Shown one piece after another: positions 50,630 through 59,028 of a stretch of DNA of 64,000 nucleotides. The DNA lies in assembly GCA_003241895.1 (NCBI GenBank), contig QBLY01000009.1, positions 29,893-93,892 on the forward strand. The letters run 5' to 3'. This DNA is from Lysobacteraceae bacterium. Lineage in GTDB: Bacteria > Pseudomonadota > Gammaproteobacteria > Xanthomonadales > Xanthomonadaceae. Position 1 is the stretch's first letter, and each line of letters opens with the position of its first letter. Made by a program: the position numbers and the translations under genes. The notes beneath the pieces are model-generated. The model saw only the letters and a list, made by a program, of their open reading frames with translations. It was not told the origin of the DNA and ran no database searches.

Positions 50630-51873
50630 TGGTTTTCCTTGCGAGTGGGATTGGATTGGGTTTCGGGCAGCAGGCCCAGGGCTCCGGGCGTAGTGCGCAA
50701 CATGGGGTGGAAGGGCGCCGGGTTCAGCCGCGCGCGGCGGTGAAAGACCAGGCGGCTGGCCAGGTAGAGCACCAACAGGCCCAGTACGGCGGCGAAGAAG
50801 GCAGGCAGGGCGGCGGCGCCGTGGCGCGACATCAGCGCGCCGGCCAGCGCCGGACCGATGGCCGCGCCGATGCCGTGCACCAGCAGCAGGCTGCTGCAGC
50901 CCGCCAGCAGATCATCACCCGGCAAGGTGTCGAGCATGTGCGCGACGGCCAGGGGATAGATCGCGAACGCCAGGCCGCCATACGCGAAGAAGGTGGCGTA
51001 CACGGCCCAGTGCCCCCAGCCCGCGGCCGGCAAGGCCAGAAGCGCCAGCCCGGCGGCCGCGGCGCAGGCCAGCAGCAGGCCGATGCGGCGGTCCACCCGG
51101 TCCGACCAGCGCCCCAGCGGCCACTGCAGCAGGGCGCCGCCCAGGATGGTGGCCACCATGAAGTAGGCGATGCCGTCCCGGCCCAGCCCGATCTGTCCGG
51201 CGTAGGTCGGTCCCAGGCCCCAGAACGCGCCCATTGCCACGCCCGACAGCCCCGCGCTGGCCGCTGCGGCGGGTGCGGTGCGATACAGCCGCGCCAGGCC
51301 CAGCCGGGGAGTGGGCGGGAAACTGGGCTGGGCCAGCCGCGTCAGCGTGACCGGGAGGGCCGCGGCGCAGATCAGGATCGCGACCAGGCTGAACAAAGCG
51401 AAGCCCCGGTCGACGCCCAAGCCCAGCAGCAGCTGTCCGGCGGCCAGCGCCGCCAGATTCACAGCCATGTAGACGGCGAAGACGCGGCTGCGGTGCTCGC
51501 GTTCGGGCTGGGCGTTGAGCCAGCTCTCGATAACGGTGTACAGGCCCACCAGGGCCGCGCCGGTGACCAGGCGCAGGCCGAACCAGGCGAACGGATTCAC
51601 CCAGAGCGGATGCAGCAGCACCGCGATGGCGCACACGCCGATGTAGAACGCGAAGGCGCGAACGTGGCCAATGCGCCGGATCAGCGGCGGCGCCGCGAAC
51701 GTGCCCAGGAAGAAGCCGGCGAAATAGCCCGACATCACCAGGCCCAGCGTCCGCTCGTCGAAACCCTCAAGCCCGCCGCGCACGGCCAGCAGGGTGCCCA
51801 GGAGCCCACTGCCCATGAGCAGCAGCGCCACACCCGCCAGCAGGGCGGAAAGGGGCAGCAGCTTGGAAATCAT
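50626..51873 (-). CDS. MFS transporter, YcaD-like, of the glucosylglycerol operon (415 aa)
   Basis: Twelve hydrophobic segments. Family features include LVMSGYFAGFFLGTFAAPPLIRRIGHVRAFAFY (the TM2-TM3 loop), an ESWLNAQ motif and QWPLGRWSDRVDRR, typical of the YcaD subfamily. It is the first gene of a two-gene operon with ggpPS (ATGA overlap), which suggests transport of glucosylglycerol or its precursor; the direction cannot be read from sequence. ATG 51873 is preceded by an AT-rich promoter region with a palindrome (51888-51909). Confidence 0.88.
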   Translation of the reverse strand: MISKLLPLSALLAGVALLLMGSGLLGTLLAVRGGLEGFDERTLGLVMSGYFAGFFLGTFAAPPLIRRIGHVRAFAFYIGVCAIAVLLHPLWVNPFAWFGLRLVTGAALVGLYTVIESWLNAQPEREHRSRVFAVYMAVNLAALAAGQLLLGLGVDRGFALFSLVAILICAAALPVTLTRLAQPSFPPTPRLGLARLYRTAPAAAASAGLSGVAMGAFWGLGPTYAGQIGLGRDGIAYFMVATILGGALLQWPLGRWSDRVDRRIGLLLACAAAAGLALLALPAAGWGHWAVYATFFAYGGLAFAIYPLAVAHMLDTLPGDDLLAGCSSLLLVHGIGAAIGPALAGALMSRHGAAALPAFFAAVLGLLVLYLASRLVFHRRARLNPAPFHPMLRTTPGALGLLPETQSNPTRKENH

Positions 51874-51887
51874 CCAGTTACCCAGTG

Positions 51888-51909
51888 GTTACCAATTGGC
51901 AATTGTAAC
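51888..51909. promoter_or_regulatory. Candidate operator/promoter of the ycaD-ggpPS operon
   Basis: GTTAC, a 12-base centre containing CAATTG and AATTG, GTAAC. On the minus strand it covers a good -10 (TACAAT, 51907-51902) about 30 bases from the ATG at 51873; no strong -35 is visible. A second GTTACC copy is at 51878-51883. The AT-rich stretch stands out in GC-rich DNA. Confidence 0.4.
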
Positions 51910-52047
51910 ACATTGATATGAATGGAATATTTTCCAGCTATCAGTTGCCTGCAGGGCCTGCGCCGAGGCGCCGGGCTTGAACTGCGGGCCGCGATAGCAG
52001 CTAATTCGCGCACTCGGCCCCCGGCCGCACGAGTCCTGTCCACCGCC

Positions 52048-52365
52048 ATGCCCATCTATGCTTTCGAGTGCGCCGACTGTGGCCACCAGTTCGACCGCCT
52101 GCAGAAACTTTCCGACGCCGACCCCACCGTTTGCCCGGCGTGCGGCCAGGCGCAGGTGCGCCGCCAGCTGACCGCGCCGAGCTTCCGGCTTGCCGGTGCC
52201 GGCTGGTACGAAACCGACTTCAAGAAGGACGGCGACAAGAAGCGCAACCTCGCCGAAGGCGGCGCCGCCAAGCCGGAGGCCAAGCCCGAGCCCGCCGCCA
52301 AGCCGGAGCCTGCCGCTACGCCCGCCGCCAAGCCGGCCGAGACCAAGTCCACGCCCTCCAGCTGA
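52048..52365 (+). CDS. FmdB-family zinc ribbon protein (105 aa)
   Basis: It starts MPIYAFECADCGHQFDRLQ with CxxC at about residues 9-12 and CPACGQ at about 31-35, the putative regulatory zinc ribbon of the FmdB/CxxC_CxxC_SSSS family. The C-terminal 40 residues are an Ala/Pro/Lys/Glu repeat (KPEPAAKPEPAATPAAKPAE), disordered. Function unknown; in this family of bacteria it often lies upstream of aspS, as here with two genes between. The start is ATG 52048; a longer frame from 51922 is not family-like. Confidence 0.85.
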   Translation: MPIYAFECADCGHQFDRLQKLSDADPTVCPACGQAQVRRQLTAPSFRLAGAGWYETDFKKDGDKKRNLAEGGAAKPEAKPEPAAKPEPAATPAAKPAETKSTPSS

Positions 52366-52412
52366 GCTGGGAGCGGTTGCCGCGCGCTTCCCGGGCGGGG
52401 TAGGGTCGGCGC

Positions 52413-53108
52413 ATGAAAACCTTCCTGCCAGCGGCGAGTGTGCTCGCCTCCGCCCTCCTGGTCGCCGCTTGCGCGGGCCAGGTGACCACGCCGTCCGGCG
52501 CATCGGCGTCGCCTTCGGCCGAACTGGGCCTGCCCGAGCCGCTGGCACCGCCGGCCATCGACCAGGCCGCGCTGGCGCCGGTGGACGCGTTCATGGCCGC
52601 ATTGGCCAGCCACTGCGGGCAGGCCTTCGCCGGCAAGGTGCGGGTGGACGTGCCCGAGGCTCCCGACAATGCCTTTGCCGGCAAGGCGCTGGTGATGCAT
52701 GTGCGCGAGTGCCGCGCCGGTGAGATCAAGATTCCGTTCCACGTCGGCGACGACCGCTCGCGCACCTGGGTGCTTACCCGCACCGCCGCCGGCCTGCGGC
52801 TCAAGCACGACCACCGGCACGAGGACGGCACGCCGGACGAATCCACGATGTACGGCGGCGACACCGCCGACGCCGGCACCGCGCGGCGCCAGTCTTTCCC
52901 GGTGGACGCCGAATCCATCGCGATGTTCGGGCGACTGGGACTGGCGGCGTCGGTGGTCAACACCTGGGCGATCGAGATCGACCCCGGCAGGCAGTTCGTC
53001 TACGAACTCTCGCGCCCGGGCGGCCGGCTGTTCCAGGTCGAGTTCGACCTCACCAAGCCGATTGCGCCGCCGCCGCCGCCCTGGGGCTCGGAAGCGGCCG
53101 CGGACTGA
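52413..53108 (+). CDS. Putative lipoprotein of unknown function (231 aa)
   Basis: Signal sequence MKTFLPAASVLASALLVAAC with lipobox LVAAC (Cys20), then an Ala/Pro/Ser-rich spacer and a folded region with two Cys (SHCGQAF, VRECRAG) about 30 residues apart, probably a disulfide. The KHDHRHEDGTPDESTMYGG segment is a metal-binding-like His/Asp patch, which I cannot assign. I recognise no named family. It starts 47 bases after the FmdB gene and ends at a bidirectional terminator. Confidence 0.75.
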   Translation: MKTFLPAASVLASALLVAACAGQVTTPSGASASPSAELGLPEPLAPPAIDQAALAPVDAFMAALASHCGQAFAGKVRVDVPEAPDNAFAGKALVMHVRECRAGEIKIPFHVGDDRSRTWVLTRTAAGLRLKHDHRHEDGTPDESTMYGGDTADAGTARRQSFPVDAESIAMFGRLGLAASVVNTWAIEIDPGRQFVYELSRPGGRLFQVEFDLTKPIAPPPPPWGSEAAAD

Positions 53109-53113
53109 AACGA

Positions 53114-53139
53114 AAAAGGCCGCCAGGAGGCGGCCTTTT
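53114..53139. terminator. Bidirectional terminator between the lipoprotein and DUF3011 genes
   Basis: AAAAGGCCGCC (53114-53124), loop AGGA, GGCGGCCTTTT (53129-53139). An 11-bp perfect stem with T runs on both strands, between convergent genes. Confidence 0.9.
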
Positions 53140-53165
53140 CCATTCGGGCATCCGTACTCGGGCGA

Positions 53166-53945
53166 TCAGTTGCGCGGTGCGAACCGGCCGCGGCAACCAT
53201 GATTGACCCAGATGGAGTTGCTGTTGGTGTAGCCCCAGTTGCGGCCCTGCACGCACTGGGTGTCGGAAATGTTCTCGATCAGGTACGGACGGCCGAAGCG
53301 GCTCTGCCAGGCGCAGGTGCGGTAGCGGTCGTCTTCGCTGCTGCAGGTGACGTTGTAGTTGTTTTCCGGACGACCGGGGCCCCAGTCGGAGCGCGATTCG
53401 ACGAACTCGGCGCGGCAGCCGCGACTGACCCAGAGGGTGCCGCGGCGCTGGCCCCAGCTGTAGTTCTCGCGGCAGATGTTATTGGACAGGGTGCGCGCCA
53501 GTTCGGCGCGGCTGCGGAAGTTGGTTCGGCACTCACGGTAGCGCTCGTCGATGCTTTCGCAGCGCACCGTCCGGCCGTCACCGCCGTTGCCGGGGTAGCC
53601 GTTGTTGCCGCCGTTCCAGCCGCCATTCCAGCCGCCGTTGTTGCCGTTGTTGCCGCTATTGCCGCGCAGGGACTGGGCGATGTCGGTCTTGATGCGGCTG
53701 AAGCTCCAGCCGGAGTTGATCTGTGCCAGGTAGAAGTCGCGCTGGTCGGAGGGAAGGCGCCGGCCGTTGGACTGTTCTTCGTATTCGGTTTCCAGCACCC
53801 GGACCCGGTCGCGGTCGGACAGCTGGCGCAGGTCCTCGGGGGCGTATGAACGGGTGCCCGACTGTGACTTTGACTGTGCCTGCGCCGCCGGAGCGACAGC
53901 AACCATGCCGACGGCGAGGGCCGCTGCCAATAGAAGCCTGTACAT
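53166..53945 (-). CDS. Secreted DUF3011 protein with Gly/Asn-rich linker and two repeats (259 aa)
   Basis: Signal peptide MYRLLLAAALAVGMVAVAPAAQAQ, a charged helical part (RVRVLETEYEEQSNGRRLPS, similar to the equivalent region of the 46957 protein), a Gly/Asn/Trp-rich linker (about residues 98-122: NNGGWNGGWNGGNNGYPGN), then two DUF3011 modules ending GCRAEF and GCRGRF. The Cys pattern is the same as in its paralogue. Function unknown. ATG 53945 has AGGAGA six bases upstream. It lies divergent from aspS. Confidence 0.8.
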   Translation of the reverse strand: MYRLLLAAALAVGMVAVAPAAQAQSKSQSGTRSYAPEDLRQLSDRDRVRVLETEYEEQSNGRRLPSDQRDFYLAQINSGWSFSRIKTDIAQSLRGNSGNNGNNGGWNGGWNGGNNGYPGNGGDGRTVRCESIDERYRECRTNFRSRAELARTLSNNICRENYSWGQRRGTLWVSRGCRAEFVESRSDWGPGRPENNYNVTCSSEDDRYRTCAWQSRFGRPYLIENISDTQCVQGRNWGYTNSNSIWVNHGCRGRFAPRN

Positions 53946-54116
53946 GGGAATCTCCTTGGGGTCTCGGGACGGGGTCGGACCCGCCAACCGACTATAGCCC
54001 GCACCAAGCCCGTTCCGCTGAACGGTTCCGATTTGCCCGCGCGCCCCCCGGGGCCTTAAAATTACAAGGTTTCCGTGGCCCCGTCCGGGGCACGGCGTTC
54101 TTCCCCCGGAGCAAGC

Positions 54117-55886
54117 ATGCGCACCCATTTCTGTGGCCTCGTGGACGAGTCCATGATCGGCCACACCATCACCCTTTGCGGCTGGGCCGACGTTGCCCGC
54201 AACCTGGGTGGCCTGTGCTTCATCGACCTGCGCGACCACGAAGGCATTGTCCAGGTGGTGGCCGAGCCGTCCGACGACGCCGGCAATGCCGCCGTGGTCG
54301 CCGCGGCCGCGAAGGTGGGCTACGAGGACTGCCTGCGCATCACCGGCGTGGTGCGCGCGCGCCATTCGGTGAACGACAAGATCCGCACCGGCAAGGTGGA
54401 GGTGCTGGCCACCGTGATCGAAGTGATGAACAAAGCCGAGCCGCTGCCCTTCCATGCCCACGAGAACCCGGGTGAGGAATCGCGCCTGAAGTACCGCTAC
54501 CTCGACCTGCGGCGCCCCGAGATGCAGAAGATGATGCGCACGCGCATCAAGCTGGTGCAGGCGCTGCGTCGTTATCTTGACGCGCGCGGCTTCCAGGACA
54601 TCGAGACCCCCATCCTCACCAAGGCCACGCCCGAGGGCGCGCGCGACTTCCTGGTGCCGGCGCGCATGTCGCCGGGCGAGTTCTACGCGCTGCCGCAGTC
54701 GCCGCAGCTGTTCAAGCAGATCCTGATGGTGGCCGGCTTCGACCGCTACTACCAGATCGCCCGCTGCTTCCGCGACGAAGCCCTGCGCGCCGACCGCCAG
54801 CTCGAGTTTACCCAGTTGGACATGGAGTTCGCCTGGGTGCGCGAGGCCGACGTGCAGGACGAAGTGGAGGCGATGATCCGCACCATCTTCAAGGACGTGA
54901 TCGGCGTTGAGCTGGAGGCGTCGTTCCCACGCCTGACCTATGCCGAGGCCATGCGCCGCTACGGTTCGGACAAGCCCGACCTGCGCAACCCGCTGGAGCT
55001 GCAGGACGTGGCCGAGCTGGTGGAGGGTTCGCAGTTCAAGGTGTTCACCGACTGGGCGTCGAATCCGGACGGCCGCGTGGCCGCCCTGCGCGTGCCCGGC
55101 GGAGCGGCGCTGTCGCGCAAGCAGATCGACGACCTGGGCGCGCACGCGGCCAAGTACGGTGCCAAGGGCCTGGCCTACATCAAGCTGGGCGAAAACGGCG
55201 AAGTCAGCTCGCCCATCAGCAAGTTCTTCGACGAGGCGGCGTTTGCCGCGCTGGTTTCGGCGATCGGCCTGGAGAAGGGCGATATCGCCTTCTTCGGCGC
55301 GGGTACCTACAAGGTCGTGAGCGACTTCATGGGCGCGCTGCGGCTCAAGGTCGGCAAGGACCTGGGCCTGGCGCGCGACGGCTGGAAGCCGCTGTGGGTC
55401 ACCGATTTCCCGATGTTCGAGTGGGACGACGAGGAGTCGCGCTACGTGGCGCTGCACCACCCGTTCACCGCGCCGTCGGTGGATGACATCGCCGAGCTCA
55501 AGGCCAACGCCCGTATCGCGGTGTCGCGCGGCTACGACATGGTGCTCAACGGCAACGAGATCGGCGGTGGTTCGATCCGCATCCACCGCAGCGACATGCA
55601 GAGCGCGGTGTTCCAGCTGCTGGGAATCGAGGCCGAGGAGGCCGAGGCGAAGTTCGGCTTCCTGCTCGACGCGCTGCGCTACGGCGCGCCGCCGCACGGC
55701 GGCATCGCGTTCGGCATCGACCGCATCGCGGCGCTGATGGCGGGCACCGAGTCCATCCGCGACGTCATCGCCTTCCCCAAGACCACCACCGCCCAGTGCC
55801 TGATGACCGGTGCGCCTTCGCCGGTGCCGGACAAGCAGCTGGCGGAAGTGCATGTCTCGATACGGCCCAAGCCCGACAAGGCCTGA
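54117..55886 (+). CDS. aspS: Aspartyl-tRNA synthetase AspS (589 aa)
   Basis: Class II synthetase charging tRNA-Asp. An OB-fold anticodon domain ([23 protein letters not shown]), motif 1 region ([17 protein letters not shown]), motif 2 [21 protein letters not shown], the bacterial GAD insert (about residues 285-420) and motif 3 [16 protein letters not shown] are all in order. Length is normal (about 590). ATG 54117 has CGGAGC upstream; a GTG at 54075 is in frame but adds unrelated residues. The stop TGA (55884-55886) is in the same frame as the following GNAT gene. Confidence 0.98.
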   Translation: MRTHFCGLVDESMIGHTITLCGWADVARNLGGLCFIDLRDHEGIVQVVAEPSDDAGNAAVVAAAAKVGYEDCLRITGVVRARHSVNDKIRTGKVEVLATVIEVMNKAEPLPFHAHENPGEESRLKYRYLDLRRPEMQKMMRTRIKLVQALRRYLDARGFQDIETPILTKATPEGARDFLVPARMSPGEFYALPQSPQLFKQILMVAGFDRYYQIARCFRDEALRADRQLEFTQLDMEFAWVREADVQDEVEAMIRTIFKDVIGVELEASFPRLTYAEAMRRYGSDKPDLRNPLELQDVAELVEGSQFKVFTDWASNPDGRVAALRVPGGAALSRKQIDDLGAHAAKYGAKGLAYIKLGENGEVSSPISKFFDEAAFAALVSAIGLEKGDIAFFGAGTYKVVSDFMGALRLKVGKDLGLARDGWKPLWVTDFPMFEWDDEESRYVALHHPFTAPSVDDIAELKANARIAVSRGYDMVLNGNEIGGGSIRIHRSDMQSAVFQLLGIEAEEAEAKFGFLLDALRYGAPPHGGIAFGIDRIAALMAGTESIRDVIAFPKTTTAQCLMTGAPSPVPDKQLAEVHVSIRPKPDKA

Positions 55887-55889
55887 AGC

Positions 55890-56411
55890 CTGGCCACCCA
55901 CATCCGTCGCGCCACGCCGGCTGACGCGGCGCGGCTGGCCGCCTTGGCCGAACACACGTTCACCGAGGCGTTCGGCCACCTGTATCCCGACCGGGACCTG
56001 CGCGATTTCATCGACCAGTCGTATTCGGTCGAACGCCAGCGGGTGATCCTGTCCACGCCGGGCTATGCGGTGTGGCTGCTCGAGCACGAGGGCGTTGCGG
56101 TGGGCCATGCGGCCGCCGGCCCGTGTGGCCTGCCCAATCCCGGCGTGCAGGCCGGCGACGGTGAACTCAAGCGGCTGTATGTGCTGGCGGCTTTCCAGGG
56201 CTCGGGATGGGGTGGTCGTCTGTTCCAAGCAGCGCTGGACTGGCTGTTGGCCGACGGTCCGCGCACGCTTTGGATCGGCGTGTGGTCGCAAAACCTCGGC
56301 GCACAGCGGTTCTACGCCCGCCATGGCTTCATGAAGGTTGGCGAGCACACCTTCCCGGTGGGCCGGGTGGTCGACCGCGAGTTCACCCTGCGCCGCGCCA
56401 TGGCCGCCTAG
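55890..56411 (+). CDS. GNAT N-acetyltransferase with apparent CTG start (173 aa)
   Basis: The frame reads (CTG)ATHIRRATPADAARLAAL..., the usual GNAT N-terminus, then ELKRLYVLAAFQGSGWGGRLF (the acetyl-CoA-binding R/Q-x-x-G-x-G/A region) and LGAQRFYARHGFMKVGE. No ATG, GTG or TTG exists between the aspS stop and residue 18 (TTG 55944), which would cut off the first strand and helix. CTG at 55890 replaces the expected ATG-GCC-ACC. It begins four bases after the aspS stop and in the same frame. Substrate unknown. Confidence 0.75.
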   Translation: MATHIRRATPADAARLAALAEHTFTEAFGHLYPDRDLRDFIDQSYSVERQRVILSTPGYAVWLLEHEGVAVGHAAAGPCGLPNPGVQAGDGELKRLYVLAAFQGSGWGGRLFQAALDWLLADGPRTLWIGVWSQNLGAQRFYARHGFMKVGEHTFPVGRVVDREFTLRRAMAA

Positions 56412-56445
56412 CCGGCTTATGCTCGGCGCTGGTTCCCACCCGAGC

Positions 56446-57081
56446 ATGGCCCTGAGCAGCGAGCCCACCGAACACGTCGTCCTGCTGCACGGCGTCTGGA
56501 TGCGCGGCTTGACCCTGGTGCCGCTGGCCCGCCGCCTGCAGGCGCAGGGCTTCGTACCGCATCGGTTCGACTACGCCAGCCTGTTGTCGGGCCCGGCGCC
56601 GTCGGTGGACCGGCTGGCCGCTTACATGACCTCGCTCGGCCCCGGACCCGTGCACCTGGTAGGCCACAGCCTGGGCGGCCTGGTCGCGCTGGAAACACTC
56701 ACCAGCTACCACGGCCTGCCCCCGGGCCGCGTGGTCTGCCTGGGTTCGCCGCTGGCGGGCAGCGGCGCCGCGCGTGGCCTGGCGCGCAATCACCTGTCGG
56801 CGCTGTTGGGCCGCAGCGGCACGCTGCTGCGCAGCGGCCTGCACGAGCTGCCGCGCGGCCGCGAGGTCGGGGTACTGGCGGGTTCGCGCGCGGCCGGGCT
56901 GGGCCGGCTGTTCAACGACATGGGCGGGCCTGGCGACGGCACGGTGTGCATCTGGGAAACCCAGCTGCCGGGCCTGGCCGACCACCGCGTGCTGCCGGTC
57001 AGCCACACCGGCCTGATCCTGTCCCGGGCGGTCGCCGGCCTGACCGCGGAGTTCCTGCGCCAGGGCCGCTTCCCGCGCTGA
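56446..57081 (+). CDS. Alpha/beta hydrolase, lipase/esterase-like (211 aa)
   Basis: HVVLLHGVWMRGLTLVPLARRL (oxyanion region) and VGHSLGGLVALE, the nucleophile elbow GHSLG (Ser near residue 79). Late residues HRVLPVSHTGLI may carry the catalytic His. No signal peptide, so probably cytoplasmic. Related to small PGAP1/triacylglycerol-lipase-like proteins common in Xanthomonadaceae. The start is uncertain: ATG 56446 (MALSSEPTEHVVLLHG) is chosen, with ATG 56419 as alternative. It follows the GNAT gene by 34 bases. Confidence 0.8.
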   Translation: MALSSEPTEHVVLLHGVWMRGLTLVPLARRLQAQGFVPHRFDYASLLSGPAPSVDRLAAYMTSLGPGPVHLVGHSLGGLVALETLTSYHGLPPGRVVCLGSPLAGSGAARGLARNHLSALLGRSGTLLRSGLHELPRGREVGVLAGSRAAGLGRLFNDMGGPGDGTVCIWETQLPGLADHRVLPVSHTGLILSRAVAGLTAEFLRQGRFPR

Positions 57082-57142
57082 GGCCGCGTTGGTCGCGGCG
57101 GCGGACGTATAATCGCGCCATCGCAGCAAGAGGTTGGGTTCC

Positions 57143-57874
57143 ATGGGCAGGTTGATGGTCATCGAAGGGCGCAAGGGCGCCCAGGATTCCAAGCGCGGCA
57201 AGGTCTTCACCAAGGTCATCCGCGAAGTCTCCACCGCGGCCCGCATGGGCGGCGGCGACCCCAAGGCCAATGCCCGCCTGCGCCTGGCGCTCGACAAGGG
57301 CCTGGCGGTGAACATGTCGCGCGACGTGCTCGAGCGCGCCATCAAGAAGGCCACCGGGGAACTCGAGGGCGTCAGCTACGAGGAAATCCGCTACGAGGGC
57401 TACGCGCCCGGCGGCGTCGCCGTCATCGTCGACTGCCTCACCGACAACAAGGTGCGCACCGTGGCCGACGTGCGCCACGCGTTCAACAAATGCGGCGGCA
57501 ACCTGGGCACCGACGGCTCGGTCAGCTTCATGTTCAAGAAGCAGGGTGTGCTGGGCTACGGCCCGGGCTCCAACGAGGACGCCGTCACCGAAGCCGCGAT
57601 CGAATGCGGCGCCGACGACATCGTGGTCTATCCCGAGGACGGCGCCATCGAGGTGCTCTGTGCGTCCGACGCGTTCGAAACGGTGAAGGAGGCCATGGTC
57701 GCGGCCGGCTTCCCGCCGCTGCAGGCCGAAGTCACCCTGCGCGCCGAGAACGACATCAAGGTCGAAGGCGAGATCGGCCAACAGGTCGCCAAGATGCTCG
57801 AAATGCTCGAGGACCTGGACGACGTGCAGAACGTCTATTCCAACGCCGACCTGGGCGCCGACGCGTTCCAGTGA
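57143..57874 (+). CDS. yebC: YebC/PmpR-family protein (243 aa)
   Basis: The TACO1/YebC family, long annotated as transcriptional regulators and more recently linked to ribosome stalling at proline motifs. [41 protein letters not shown] and [19 protein letters not shown] are signature stretches. The usual N-terminal MAGHSKWANI is replaced by the short [13 protein letters not shown] form seen in Xanthomonadaceae. ATG 57143 has AGAGG upstream; a TTG at 57134 is in frame. It overlaps ruvC by four bases (GTGA), as yebC-ruvC do widely. Confidence 0.95.
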   Translation: MGRLMVIEGRKGAQDSKRGKVFTKVIREVSTAARMGGGDPKANARLRLALDKGLAVNMSRDVLERAIKKATGELEGVSYEEIRYEGYAPGGVAVIVDCLTDNKVRTVADVRHAFNKCGGNLGTDGSVSFMFKKQGVLGYGPGSNEDAVTEAAIECGADDIVVYPEDGAIEVLCASDAFETVKEAMVAAGFPPLQAEVTLRAENDIKVEGEIGQQVAKMLEMLEDLDDVQNVYSNADLGADAFQ

Positions 57875-58404
57875 CCCGCATCCTCGGCATCGATCCGGGC
57901 TCGCAGCGTACCGGCATCGGCCTGATCGACGTCGACGCCACCGGCAAGTGCGCCTTCGTGCACTGCCAGATGCTGAACCTGCTGGTGGACACCGACGACT
58001 TCCCGGCGCGGCTGGGCAAGCTGGTGTTCGACCTGGAGGAGGTGCTGGAGACCTGGCAGCCCACCGTGGTCGCCATCGAAACCGTGTTCATGGACAAGTC
58101 GGCGATGTCGGCGCTGAAGCTGGGCCACGCCCGCGGCGCGGCCATCGCCACCGTGGTGCGCCGGGGCCTTTCGGTGAGCGAGTACGCGCCGCGGGTCATC
58201 AAGCAGTCGCTGGTGGGCAGCGGCGCGGCCGACAAAAACCAGGTCCAGCACATGGTGAAGCTTTTGCTCAGCCTGGGTGAGCGCAAACTCCAGGCCGACG
58301 CCGCCGATGCGCTGGCCGTCGCCCTGACCCACGCCCACACCAGCGCCACCGCCGGGCGCAGCGGCCTGGACCCTGCATTACTGCTCCGGAGGCGCCGCCG
58401 ATGA
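57871..58404 (+). CDS. ruvC: Holliday junction resolvase RuvC (177 aa, GTG start)
   Basis: Endonuclease that resolves Holliday junctions. [12 protein letters not shown] holds the first catalytic Asp, [22 protein letters not shown] the Glu, and [16 protein letters not shown] the C-terminal acidic pair. Length is typical (about 173). The GTG at 57871 overlaps the yebC stop in GTGA, and the last codons overlap ruvA (ATGA), so yebC-ruvC-ruvA are translationally coupled. Confidence 0.97.
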   Translation: MTRILGIDPGSQRTGIGLIDVDATGKCAFVHCQMLNLLVDTDDFPARLGKLVFDLEEVLETWQPTVVAIETVFMDKSAMSALKLGHARGAAIATVVRRGLSVSEYAPRVIKQSLVGSGAADKNQVQHMVKLLLSLGERKLQADAADALAVALTHAHTSATAGRSGLDPALLLRRRRR

Positions 58405-59000
58405 TTGGTCGTTTGAAGGGTCTGCTGGTCTACAAGGCGCCGCCGGCGCTGATGGTGGACGTGGGTGGCGTGGGCTATGAACTGTCGGCGCCGATGTCCA
58501 CCTTCTACGACCTGCCCGAGGTGGGTCGCGAGGTGACGCTGTTCACCCACTACGCGGTGAAGGAAGACGGCGTGGCGCTGTACGGATTCTTCACCGAGTC
58601 CGAGCGTCGGCTGTTCCGCGAAGTGCAGAAAGTGACCGGCGTGGGCGCGAAGATCGCGCTGGCGGTGCTGTCGGGCGCCAGCGTGGACGATTTCGCGCGG
58701 CTGGTGCAGGCAGGCGACATCACCGCGCTGACCCGCATCCCCGGCATCGGCAAGAAAACCGCCGAGCGCATGGTGGTGGAACTGCGCGACCGCGCCGCCG
58801 ACTTCGCCACCGGCGGCATCGCCGTGGTCACGGGCAAGGCCGGCGCCGTGCCGGCCGACCCGGTGTCCGAGGCCAGCGTGGCGCTCACCCAACTGGGCTA
58901 CAAGCCGGCCGAGATCCAGCGCATGCTCAAGCAGGCCGAGCCCGGCGACAGCGCCGAACAGATTATCCGCAAGGCGCTCACCTCGGTCCTTCGCGGCTAA
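58401..59000 (+). CDS. ruvA: Holliday junction helicase subunit RuvA (199 aa)
   Basis: Tetramer that binds Holliday junctions and targets RuvB. The N-terminal OB fold begins [28 protein letters not shown], followed by two helix-hairpin-helix motifs ([30 protein letters not shown]), then a flexible linker and the C-terminal RuvB-binding domain ([17 protein letters not shown]). It is separated from ruvB by the kup gene. Confidence 0.98.
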   Translation: MIGRLKGLLVYKAPPALMVDVGGVGYELSAPMSTFYDLPEVGREVTLFTHYAVKEDGVALYGFFTESERRLFREVQKVTGVGAKIALAVLSGASVDDFARLVQAGDITALTRIPGIGKKTAERMVVELRDRAADFATGGIAVVTGKAGAVPADPVSEASVALTQLGYKPAEIQRMLKQAEPGDSAEQIIRKALTSVLRG

Positions 59001-59028
59001 CCCTAGCCTTTCGCCTCCGGGCAATACA

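Noticed and set aside
52268..52340. AAGCCGGAG/AAGCCC repeats, considered as a DNA repeat element
   Set aside because: They encode the Lys-Pro-Glu/Ala tail of the FmdB-like protein and stay in frame.
53583..53660. Short tandem-looking repeats (GTTGTTGCC/GCCATTCCA types), considered as a microsatellite or CRISPR-like array
   Set aside because: They are the codons of the Gly/Asn/Trp-rich linker of the DUF3011 protein; unit length and spacing are irregular.
53946..56468. Minus-strand frame that continues upstream of the second DUF3011 gene, giving 1100 codons
   Set aside because: The portion above 53945 is antisense to aspS and the GNAT gene; the DUF3011 protein has its own signal peptide and AGGAGA site at 53945.
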